64,000 nucleotides of DNA from Accumulibacter sp036625275 (lineage in GTDB: Bacteria > Pseudomonadota > Gammaproteobacteria > Burkholderiales > Rhodocyclaceae), in NCBI RefSeq assembly GCF_036625275.1, contig NZ_JAZKUD010000007.1, positions 35,696-99,695 on the forward strand. Reading direction: 5' to 3'. Numbering within the stretch: the first letter of the stretch is position 1; each line of letters begins with the position of its first letter. The translations under genes were made by a program, and so were the position numbers. Shown piece by piece: positions 49,334 to 56,760 of this stretch. Under the pieces are notes generated by a model. The model ran no database searches and was not told the origin of the DNA. It saw nothing but the letters and a program-made list of their open reading frames with translations.

Positions 49334-50116
49334 ATGTGCCTGATCGTCCTCGCCTGGCAAGCGCACCCCGACTATCCTCTGGTCGTCGCCGCCAACCGCG
49401 ACGAGTTCTTCGCTCGCCCTGCGGCACCCGCCGCTTTCTGGCAGGAAGCCCCACAGGTGCTCGCCGGGCGCGACCTCGAGGCCGGCGGCACCTGGCTGGG
49501 AGTCAGTCGTGCGCAGCGTTTTGCCGCCCTGACCAACTACCGTGAAGGCGGCAAACCAGACCCCGCTGCGCGTTCGCGCGGTGCGCTGGTGGCCGATTTC
49601 CTGACCGGCAACGCCAGTTCGTCGGCGTACCTGGCCAGGGTCGCGGCCGCCGCCGCCGACTACAATGGCTTCAACCTGTTCGTTGGCGACGAGCAGCACC
49701 TCGGCTATTTCAGCAACCGTGGCGACGACCAGCCGCGCTGGCTCGAGCCGGGCCTCTACGGCCTCTCCAACCACCTCCTCGACACCCCCTGGCCAAAGCT
49801 TGCCAGTGCCAAGGCAACCTTTGCTGCGGCCCTCTCCGGACTGCCGGCACCAGCGCCGTTCTTTACGCTGCTCGCCGACCAGGAAATCGTCCCCGACGTC
49901 CACCTGCCCGAAACCGGCGTGCCGCTCGCATGGGAGCGCATCCTCTCGGCAGTTTTCGTTCGCTCCGAAAACTACGGCACGCGCGCCTCGACGCTGCTCA
50001 GCAGGCACCGCGACGGGCAGACCACGCTGATCGAGCGCAGTTTCGATGTCGACGCCCGGGCTACCGGCGAGGTCTGTGAGCGCTTTCAGTCCTCGCTGAT
50101 ATCGACCGGCGTGTAG
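49334..50116 (+). CDS. NRDE-family protein (TANGO2-like)
   Basis: A 260-residue protein beginning MCLIVLAW with the Ntn-like Cys at position 2, and NRDEFFARP, the eponymous NRDE motif. LSNHLLDTPWPKL is conserved. TANGO2-type proteins are linked to lipid or heme handling; the exact role is unknown. It starts 12 bases after ygfZ and converges with the L,D-transpeptidase gene (31-bp overlap). Confidence 0.9.
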   Translation: MCLIVLAWQAHPDYPLVVAANRDEFFARPAAPAAFWQEAPQVLAGRDLEAGGTWLGVSRAQRFAALTNYREGGKPDPAARSRGALVADFLTGNASSSAYLARVAAAAADYNGFNLFVGDEQHLGYFSNRGDDQPRWLEPGLYGLSNHLLDTPWPKLASAKATFAAALSGLPAPAPFFTLLADQEIVPDVHLPETGVPLAWERILSAVFVRSENYGTRASTLLSRHRDGQTTLIERSFDVDARATGEVCERFQSSLISTGV

Positions 50117-50568
50117 GGCGGCACCAGATCGAACAGTTCGACCATGTCGGCGTTGCGCATGCGAATGCAACCGATCGATCCGGGGCGGCCCATCGGCGTC
50201 GTGTCCGGGCTGCCGTGGATATAGACGTAACGGCGCATGGTATCGACCCGACCCAGCCGGTTTCGACCGGGTTCGCAGCCGGATAACCAGAGAATGCGTG
50301 TGAGAATCCAGTCGCGCTGCGGAAACCGTTCGGCGAGTTCCTGGCCATAGATCTCGCCAGTTGGCCGACGGGCAGCAAAGACGGTGTTCACCGCTTCACC
50401 GGCACCAATCTTGGCGCGGATCAGGTGCCTGCCGCGCGGCGTGCAGAAGCTGCCCGCGACTTCGCCTGGGCCATTCTTTGCGGTGGATACCGGATAGCAG
50501 CGCAGCACCTGCCCGGAGTCGTCCGAGAGGGTCAGTGTCTGTCGTCTGATGGAGATCTGGATGTGCAT
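50086..50568 (-). CDS. L,D-transpeptidase (YkuD family)
   Basis: A 160-residue L,D-transpeptidase without a visible signal peptide. It begins MHIQISIRRQTLTLSD. The catalytic motif is HGSPDTTPMGRPGSIGCIRM, with His, Ser, Gly and catalytic Cys. Such proteins cross-link peptidoglycan or anchor lipoproteins, and cytosolic-looking short forms are common in Betaproteobacteria. It follows tadA by two bases. Confidence 0.92.
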   Translation of the reverse strand: MHIQISIRRQTLTLSDDSGQVLRCYPVSTAKNGPGEVAGSFCTPRGRHLIRAKIGAGEAVNTVFAARRPTGEIYGQELAERFPQRDWILTRILWLSGCEPGRNRLGRVDTMRRYVYIHGSPDTTPMGRPGSIGCIRMRNADMVELFDLVPPYTPVDISED

Positions 50569-50570
50569 GC

Positions 50571-51035
50571 TCACTCGCGGCTGCGCCGCGCTGCAAAAAA
50601 ACCGGACAGCAACTGCCCGCATTCGTCGGCCAGAACACCACCGACAACCGCCGTGTGATGATTGAGACGCGGTACTGCAAAGAGATCGACGACACTACCA
50701 TGCACACCGGTCTTGGGATCGCGCGCGCCGTAGATCAACCGGGCAATGCGTGCCTGCAACACCGCGCCGCCACACATCGCGCAAGGTTCGAGCGTCACGA
50801 ACAGTTCGCAGCCAGGCAGACGGTAGTTGTGCAGATTGCGCGCAGCATCGCGTAGGGCCGCGATTTCGGCGTGCGCCGTTGGATCGTGTTCGCCGATCGG
50901 TGAATTGAAACCGCGGCCAACAATGACCCCATCACGAACCACCAGCGCGCCAACCGGGACTTCGCCGAGGCATTCGGCAGCGCGCGCCAGGGAGATCGCC
51001 TCGCGCATGAAAAATTCGTCGTTCATCGATGGCAT
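50571..51035 (-). CDS. tadA: tRNA-specific adenosine deaminase TadA
   Basis: A 154-residue zinc deaminase that makes inosine 34 in tRNA-Arg. Active-site motifs are TAHAEIAALR and TLEPCAMCGGA. The start is ATG 51035 or ATG 51026; neither has a strong ribosome site. Confidence 0.95.
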   Translation of the reverse strand: MPSMNDEFFMREAISLARAAECLGEVPVGALVVRDGVIVGRGFNSPIGEHDPTAHAEIAALRDAARNLHNYRLPGCELFVTLEPCAMCGGAVLQARIARLIYGARDPKTGVHGSVVDLFAVPRLNHHTAVVGGVLADECGQLLSGFFAARRSRE

Positions 51036-51218
51036 TCTACTGCAGCACAGAAGCAGGCTGCAGCGAATACCCCGGCCTGAAACGTACTACCTTACCTGAC
51101 GAAAGGAAGCGTTGGTATCCAGCGACCTCTGAACGTACTGCTGCGACACCTTCACCACTTTCAAATCAATTCCATCAGAGAACCGCAGTGTGCGTGTGCA
51201 GGCTCTCTTGCTTCATCA

Positions 51219-51488
51219 TCAGCTCCTGAGCCACTTGCGCAGCATGTGATCGAGGACGATGAAAAGGATCATGCAAGCCATGAGCGCGAAGCTGGCGTTG
51301 GCAAACCCGTCGAAAAACTGGGGCGATGTAACCGGCGCTGCTTCCTTGATCGAGTAATGATACGACGCGCCTGCAGCCGAAAGACTACGTTCTGCCACCT
51401 GTCCGTAGGCTTCCTGGATATTGGCCGCCGCCAGTTTCATGGTCTCGGTTCCGCCAGGAGTTTCGATCGTCGCGATATAGGTTTTCAT
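51219..51488 (-). CDS. Small membrane protein under c-di-GMP riboswitch control
   Basis: An 89-residue protein. The N-terminal half is a small soluble unit (MKTYIATIETPGGTETMKLAAANIQEAYGQVAERS). The C-terminal half carries one membrane helix (ANASFALMACMILFIVLDHML) followed by a basic end RKWLRS, suggesting N-out or hairpin insertion. GAGGAAACC gives a clear ribosome site. It is 160 bases downstream of a c-di-GMP-I riboswitch on the same strand, with no other gene between. I do not recognise the family. Confidence 0.7.
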   Translation of the reverse strand: MKTYIATIETPGGTETMKLAAANIQEAYGQVAERSLSAAGASYHYSIKEAAPVTSPQFFDGFANASFALMACMILFIVLDHMLRKWLRS

Positions 51489-51649
51489 GGTTTCCTCAGA
51501 CTCTCAACGCACACCATACATGGCATCAGAAGTGGCTATTGTTGTGCCATACGATCGGCATCAATTCAACAAGGCCTTGCTGCCCTCTCATACGAGAGCC
51601 ATGTTTCAGCTGTGGGAAGGAAACCAAGTACCCGCACGAATGTGCCGGG

Positions 51650-51740
51650 AGCGAGGTAACCCAGCCACCCTCCCGTCGTTCCGGGTTAGGGTCTGCAGCT
51701 TTGCGTCCGGGGCTTTCACCCCGTTTGCCATTTGTCTCGT
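51650..51740 (-). promoter_or_regulatory. Cyclic-di-GMP-I (GEMM-I) riboswitch
   Basis: On the minus strand the conserved core is present in order: CACGAGACAAAT-GGCAAAC, a GGGG-TGAAAG-CCCC hairpin with its GNRA-type loop, GGACGCAAAGC, CCTAA (tetraloop receptor) and a CCGG...GGGAGGGTGG...GGGTTACC 3' half. Spacing agrees with the Vibrio Vc2 aptamer. A TATAAT at 51747-51752 sits just upstream. It precedes the 89-residue membrane protein gene at 51219-51488. Confidence 0.92.
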
Positions 51741-51746
51741 GAAGCC

Positions 51747-51752
51747 ATTATA
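51747..51752 (-). promoter_or_regulatory. -10 element of the riboswitch transcript
   Basis: TATAAT on the minus strand; the expected start is about 51740, a few bases before the aptamer. The -35 region is weak. Confidence 0.6.
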
Positions 51753-51957
51753 GGTCTGGACCGCAAACCTGCCGTGAAAATTCTCACGCCCTGACCAAGG
51801 GTTGGACGAAGTCTTCGATCAGCGAGCGTAGACCCTAGTGTTACGTCTTCCTCTCCCAGAGAGCTGAGGCGCTCGCTCATCCCGTGTACGGAGAGGGATC
51901 GAGAAGGAGCGCGTCCTGAAGAAGGCTGGGACGCTTCGGGAACAGGGTGGGCTGGAG
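51753..51957. other. Intergenic stretch between the riboswitch and IS copy 3
   Basis: No gene is supported. It has short inverted repeats (CCTCTCCC...GGGATCGAG region near 51855-51905), and short open frames lack ribosome sites. The IS3-family copy starts at 51958. Confidence 0.4.
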
Positions 51958-51995
51958 TGAGGTTCCCTCGGTTTTCGTCTGCCAAAGGACGGATT

Positions 51996-52831
51996 TCATG
52001 CTACCACCCTTTCCTGACGCTGCTCGCTGATCCAGTTCTCCAGGAACTGAACGGGCGACTGGTAGCCGAGGGTCGAATGCTGGCGCTTCCGGTTGTCAAA
52101 AACCTCGATGTATTCAAAGGCGGCAGCCTTGATCTCGGCAGGCGTCGCGTCGTGAACACCCTGCAGCCGCTCGTTCTTGAAGCGGTTGAACCCGCTCTCC
52201 GTCGGCGCATTGTCCCAGCAGTTTCCTTTCCGGCTCATCGGGCAGGTCATGCCGTACGCCTTGAGCTTGTCCTGAAAGGCATGGCTGGCATACTGACTTC
52301 CCCGGTCGGAGGGGTGCAGCAGCCCTGGCACCGGACGCTTCCTGAACCCCGCCATGGTCAGCGCATCGGTCACCCGGTCTGCCGTCATGCGCGGCTTCAG
52401 CGACCAGCCAACGACTTCACGTCGGTGATGTCCGACGTCCAGACCGGATTGGGTGCCGTCGGCGTGAAGTTTCTGGCCAGCAGGTTGTCCGCCACCGGCA
52501 AGCCAGGCTTCGAGTCCGTCGTGACCGGGTCGCGCCGCTTGGGGCGGGCACGAATGTCGTTGTCGCGCATCCGCCGTTCAACCCGTTCCTTGCGCACCGA
52601 AAATCCCCGCGCACGCAGTTCGCGCACCCTGCGCGGGCTACCGTAGGCGCTTTTATGTTCGGCATGGATCGCGCAAATCAGGGCCCGCATCTGGGTATCG
52701 GTCAATTGCTTGCGATCCGGCGCGCCGCCACGTTGCCAGGCGCGATAGCCGATGACGCTGACCTCAAGCACGGCACCCCTTTCGGCCAGGGAAAACGACT
52801 CGGTCTGTGCGGCAATCCAGGCGGACTTCAC
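51996..52831 (-). pseudogene. IS3-family orfB with internal deletion and frameshift
   Basis: The 5' piece (52397-52831) runs from KSAWIAAQ to VWTSDIT and then jumps after DVKSLAGR. The 3' piece (51996-52388) resumes at KPRMTAD in another frame. The missing block contains the TDEGWLYLAIVLDLFNREVVGW segment of the catalytic core. It is inactive. Catalytic blocks around SDRGSQYAS and DNAPTESGF remain. Confidence 0.88.
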
Positions 52832-53037
52832 CGAGCATCCTTCGCGAAGTACGCCGCCGCTTTGTTGATGATTTCAAGCTCCCGCTTGCGCCGGAGAGGC
52901 TCGGCGCGCAGCCTCGAAAGCGCCCTCTCTTCCGGGGTCACGACCCGGCCACCGACGCCGCTGAGCCGGCCTTCCACCGCCGCCTTGACCCAGTGTGCCT
53001 TGAACTCGGCCGTGTCGGCCTGCTTCGGTCTCTTCAT
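52828..53037 (-). pseudogene. IS3-family orfA with deletion
   Basis: 69 residues instead of 96: the 27-residue helix-turn-helix segment corresponding to KDGQSIRAVVKELGLGD of copy 1 is gone (in frame). The slippery AAAAAAG of copy 1 reads AACAAAG here, so programmed frameshifting is lost as well. Confidence 0.82.
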
Positions 53038-53212
53038 TTCCTGCCTTCCAATAATGACTCCTCAATTTTAGGTCACCCTGGGCAGACGAAATTTCGGGGG
53101 AAGCTCACCCTGACAGGTGAGTCCAATCTGTGCTTGGGCGGCTGGTTGATTGGCTGTCACCGCCTGCCGATGTTCCACCCTGCGGTGTGGTCGGCGAGGT
53201 GACGATCGACGG

Positions 53213-53677
53213 TCAGGACTCGGCCCGATAGGGGTCCGGATATCCCAGCGCAGCCAGTACCCGGCGCTCCTGGTTTTCCATTTCACGGGCTTCCTTCTTG
53301 CCCGCTTCATGGTCGTAGCCCTGAAGATGCAGCACGCCATGGACGATCAGATGGGCGCAATGAGCTTCGAGCGACTTGCCCTGGGTGTTGGCCTCGAATG
53401 TGACGACCGGCGCACAGAGCACGAGATCACCGCAGAGCGAGGGTTGCTGCTGATAGGGAAAGGACAGGACGTTGGTCGCGTAGTCTTTGGAGCGGTAGGT
53501 ACGGTTCAGGCTGCGGCCTTCGTCGGCGTCGACAAAGCGTACGGTGATCTGTCCGCCACTGCCAAAAGGGGCTGCTGCGGCGCGTGCCCAGCTTCGAACC
53601 TGCGATTTCCTGGGGAGGTCCGGCCAGTCGCCGGCGTACTGTACGCTGACTTGCAGCCGCCGCTCACGCTTCGCCAT
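53213..53677 (-). CDS. ybeY: Endoribonuclease YbeY
   Basis: A 154-residue zinc-dependent rRNA maturation endonuclease. ATG 53677 (MAKRERRLQ) is preferred. The zinc signature HLIVHGVLHLQGYDHE is complete. It overlaps ybeZ by 14 bases. The usual next gene (corC/ybeX) is absent; IS copy 3 begins 105 bp downstream. Confidence 0.94.
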   Translation of the reverse strand: MAKRERRLQVSVQYAGDWPDLPRKSQVRSWARAAAAPFGSGGQITVRFVDADEGRSLNRTYRSKDYATNVLSFPYQQQPSLCGDLVLCAPVVTFEANTQGKSLEAHCAHLIVHGVLHLQGYDHEAGKKEAREMENQERRVLAALGYPDPYRAES

Positions 53678-54710
53678 GCCCGGTCGGCGTGGCTGCATGG
53701 GCTTCCAGCGCAGCGGTGTGCGCTTCGTAGGCCGAGACGATGCGCGCCACCAGCGGATGGCGGACGACGTCTTCCTTGAGGAACTCGGTGAAGGCGATGC
53801 CGCGGACTTCCTTGAGGATCTGGCGGGCCTCGATCAGGCCGCTCTTCTGGCCTCGCTGCAGGTCGATCTGGGTAACGTCGCCGGTGACTACTGCCTTGGC
53901 GCCGATGCCGATGCGTGTCAGGAACATCTTCATCTGTTCGGGCGTCGTGTTCTGCGCCTCGTCGAGAATGATGAAGGCGTGGTTCAGGGTGCGGCCGCGC
54001 ATATAGGCCAGCGGTGCAATCTCGATCGCACCGCGTTCGAACAGCTTGCCGACACGCTCGAAGCCCATCAGATCGTAGAGCGCGTCGTAAAGCGGTCGCA
54101 AATAGGGATCGACTTTCTGTGCGAGATCGCCCGGCAGAAAGCCGAGGCGCTCGCCGGCTTCGACTGCCGGACGGGTGAGCACGATGCGCTGCACCAGTTC
54201 GCGTTCGAAGGCGTCGACCGCCGAGGCGACGGCAAGATAGGTTTTGCCGGTACCGGCCGGGCCGATACCGAAGGTAATGTCGTGTTCCTGGATGTGCTTC
54301 AGGTATTCGATCTGGCGTGGCGTGCGGCCGTGCAGCTCGGTCTTGCGGGTCAATAGCGCCGGCGCCAGACCGCCGCCCGACGCGATGTGGCGTACCGGTC
54401 GGTTGAGCAGTTCGATCAAACCGAGCTGGATGTCGTCGACCGACAAGCTGTCCTTGGCCTGTGCGTAGAACTGCTGCAGCGCCTCGGAAGCGCGCGCCCG
54501 CTGTCCGGCTTCGCCGCGCAGCGTAAAACGCTCGCCACGGCGGGCGATCGAGACGTCGAGGGCGGTCTCGATCTGGCGCAGATTCTCGTCGAGGGCGCCG
54601 CACAGATTAGCCAGTTGCTTGTTGTTGACCGGCGACAGCAGCAGTTCGGTGGCCCGACTTTTCAGCGACGGGGAGTGCGCAACAGGGCGTTCGGAAGTAT
54701 GAGTGTTCAT
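53664..54710 (-). CDS. ybeZ: PhoH-like ATPase YbeZ
   Basis: A 348-residue PhoH-family ATPase. Walker A is FGIGPAGTGKTYLAVA, Walker B is HAFIILDEAQNTTPEQ. An N-terminal KH-like region precedes it. It works with YbeY in RNA metabolism and sits between miaB and ybeY (ATGA overlap with miaB). Confidence 0.93.
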   Translation of the reverse strand: MNTHTSERPVAHSPSLKSRATELLLSPVNNKQLANLCGALDENLRQIETALDVSIARRGERFTLRGEAGQRARASEALQQFYAQAKDSLSVDDIQLGLIELLNRPVRHIASGGGLAPALLTRKTELHGRTPRQIEYLKHIQEHDITFGIGPAGTGKTYLAVASAVDAFERELVQRIVLTRPAVEAGERLGFLPGDLAQKVDPYLRPLYDALYDLMGFERVGKLFERGAIEIAPLAYMRGRTLNHAFIILDEAQNTTPEQMKMFLTRIGIGAKAVVTGDVTQIDLQRGQKSGLIEARQILKEVRGIAFTEFLKEDVVRHPLVARIVSAYEAHTAALEAHAATPTGHGEA

Positions 54711-56074
54711 GCGCTTGTACCGACGATCTCGCCGCGCAGCGAATGCGGCAGGGCGGAAGTGATGCGAACATTCAGAAAACGATCGAGAAGTGGCGTGCTG
54801 TCGCCAACCTTGCCGGCAAAATTGACCACCCGGTTGTTGTCGGTTCGCCCAGCGAATTCCCGGTGATTTTTCTTCGACATGCCTTCGACCAGCACCCGCT
54901 GGACGCTGCCGACCATCGCTGCCGAAACCGCCTGCGCCAGTTCGTCGATGCGCTTCTGCAGGCGCAGCAGACGTTCAAGCTTGAGCGATGGCGGCGTATC
55001 GTCGGCAAGCTCGGCCGCCGGCGTCCCTGGGCGCGCGCTGTAGAGGAAAGAGAACGAAGCGTCAAAGCCGACCTCATCGATCAGTTTCATCGTCTTTTCG
55101 AAATCATCGGCGGTTTCGCCCGGAAAACCGACGATGAAGTCCGAAGACAGCGAGAGATCAGGACGCGCAGCGCGCAGCTTGCGCACCAGGCTCTTGTATT
55201 CGAGCGCCGTATAGCCGCGCTTCATCGCCGCCAGAACCCGGTCGGATCCCGATTGCACCGGCAGATGCAGGTGCGAGACGAGCTTTGGCACCCGTGCATA
55301 GGCGTCGATCAGCCGTGCCGACATCTCGCGGGGATGCGAGGTGGTGTAGCGAATGCGCTCGATGCCCGGAATTTCGGCGATGTATTCGATCAGCAGGGCG
55401 AGGTCGGCCGCATCATCGTCAGCGAGTGCCTGCCCGCTGCCCAACATGGTGCCGCGATAGGCGTTGACATTCTGCCCGAGCAGGGTCACTTCCTGAACGC
55501 CCTGCGCGGCCAGCCCGGCGACTTCGGTCAGGACATCGTCGAAAGGCCGTGACACCTCTTCGCCGCGCGTGTAAGGAACGATGCAGAAAGAACAGAACTT
55601 GCTGCAGCCTTCCATGATCGAGACAAAAGCGGCAGCGCCCTCGACCCGTGCCGGCGGCAGATGGTCGAACTTCTCGATTTCCGGGAAAGAGATATCGACC
55701 TGTGACTTGCCCAGGCGACGCCGGTCGGCAATCAACTGCGGCAGCCGATGCAGGGTCTGCGGTCCGAAAACCACATCCACATAAGGTGCGCGGGCGACGA
55801 TCGCCGCACCTTCCTGGCTCGCCACGCAGCCGCCGACACCAATCACCAGATCGGGATTGGCGAGTTTCAGCGGACGTACCCGGCCGAGGTCATGAAAAAC
55901 ACGCTCCTGCGCCTTCTCGCGTATCGAGCAGGTGTTGAAGAGGATGATGTCCGCATCGTCGGGTGTATCGGTGTGGACGATGTCTTCGGATGCAGCGAGC
56001 ACGTCGGCCATCTTGTCCGAATCGTACTCGTTCATCTGGCACCCGAAGGTGCGGATGAAGAGTTTTTTGGCCAT
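54707..56074 (-). CDS. miaB: tRNA-2-methylthio-N6-dimethylallyladenosine synthase MiaB
   Basis: A 455-residue radical-SAM methylthiotransferase. The MTTase domain has FIRTFGCQMNEYDSDKM, FNTCSIREKAQERV and a third Cys in VGVGGCVASQEG. The radical SAM motif is CSKFCSFCIVPYTRG. A TRAM domain ends the protein. First gene of miaB-ybeZ-ybeY. Repeat copy C lies just upstream. Confidence 0.96.
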   Translation of the reverse strand: MAKKLFIRTFGCQMNEYDSDKMADVLAASEDIVHTDTPDDADIILFNTCSIREKAQERVFHDLGRVRPLKLANPDLVIGVGGCVASQEGAAIVARAPYVDVVFGPQTLHRLPQLIADRRRLGKSQVDISFPEIEKFDHLPPARVEGAAAFVSIMEGCSKFCSFCIVPYTRGEEVSRPFDDVLTEVAGLAAQGVQEVTLLGQNVNAYRGTMLGSGQALADDDAADLALLIEYIAEIPGIERIRYTTSHPREMSARLIDAYARVPKLVSHLHLPVQSGSDRVLAAMKRGYTALEYKSLVRKLRAARPDLSLSSDFIVGFPGETADDFEKTMKLIDEVGFDASFSFLYSARPGTPAAELADDTPPSLKLERLLRLQKRIDELAQAVSAAMVGSVQRVLVEGMSKKNHREFAGRTDNNRVVNFAGKVGDSTPLLDRFLNVRITSALPHSLRGEIVGTSA

Positions 56075-56101
56075 GTCTACTATGCTTGTTTTATGGTTTG
56101 C

Positions 56102-56221
56102 GTTAATGCGAAAACCGCGTCAGCGACTCACGGATCTCCCCTCTCCACGCACGGCAGAGGAGAGGGGGAAACGGTCATGACCGGGATGATCCGGGGTATC
56201 TGGAAAAGTCATGACCGTTAG
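56102..56221 (+). repeat. Dispersed intergenic repeat, copy C
   Basis: The best match to copy A. It runs from AATGCGAAAACCGCGTCAGCG through the CTCCCCTCTCC/GAGGAGAGGGGG hairpin, GGTCATGACC, GGATGATCCGGGG and the end GGAAAAGTCATGACCGTTAG. It overlaps the stop codon of the next minus-strand gene by four bases. Confidence 0.8.
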
Positions 56222-56574
56222 CGTGGTCGCGATACCGAGGCTTCGCTCGGCGTCAGCATCCAGACGCGATAGATCGCGCCGGAAGCGTCGGTCAGATAGA
56301 CGATTTCGACGGGCTCCTGAATCTGTATCGGCAGGACCAGCAGGTTTTGCCGATTACGAAACTGCGCCGTCGGGGCGAGTGGCCATTGCTGGCCATTGAT
56401 GGTCAGGAAACCGTCTCCGGTTGGTGGCTGCAAAACCCCCTGCCTGGCCTCTTCAGGCAGTGTACGCGCCATGGCCATCGGTTCATGCAGCACCTGCGTG
56501 TCAGGAGAGGGCGTCAGTGCGGCTTCGACGATCGAGCTGAGAATGCTGTACAGGAGTGTGGTGGGGAGATCCAT
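56218..56574 (-). CDS. Hypothetical protein
   Basis: A 118-residue protein. The middle has GDGFLTINGQQWPLAPTAQF and NLLVLPIQIQEPVEIVYLTDASGAIYRVWMLT, a beta-rich segment. No signal peptide is visible. The stop lies at the edge of repeat copy C. I do not recognise the family. It could be co-transcribed from the direction of the HPr-like gene, about 190 bp away. Confidence 0.55.
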   Translation of the reverse strand: MDLPTTLLYSILSSIVEAALTPSPDTQVLHEPMAMARTLPEEARQGVLQPPTGDGFLTINGQQWPLAPTAQFRNRQNLLVLPIQIQEPVEIVYLTDASGAIYRVWMLTPSEASVSRPR

Positions 56575-56760
56575 CGGCGCATTATAGACAAGCTGGCGCC
56601 CGGCTGTCAGCCCATCTTGAGCACAGCCAACCCTGACGCATGACTAACGAAGCCCTGCCGTACAAGCCCTTCAGACCACGATCCGCGTATTCGGGTTGCA
56701 AATGTGGAAACGGTCATGGCGGTTTCGTGAGTCGCATTCATGACTCTCACCTCCTGACCT

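Larger units (their letters stand above)
51958..53107 (-). mobile_element. Decayed IS3-family element (copy 3)
   Basis: A 1150-bp relative of the element at 3959-5242 with recognisable termini (TGAGGTTCCCTCGG on the left; TGAGCTTCCCCCGA read inward on the right). It has lost about 135 bp through internal deletions in orfA and orfB. It lies directly downstream of ybeY. No target duplication is visible. Confidence 0.88.

Noticed and set aside
51716..51985. 89-codon frame overlapping the riboswitch and the IS end
   Set aside because: It runs through the aptamer, its promoter and the IS terminus, and has no ribosome site.
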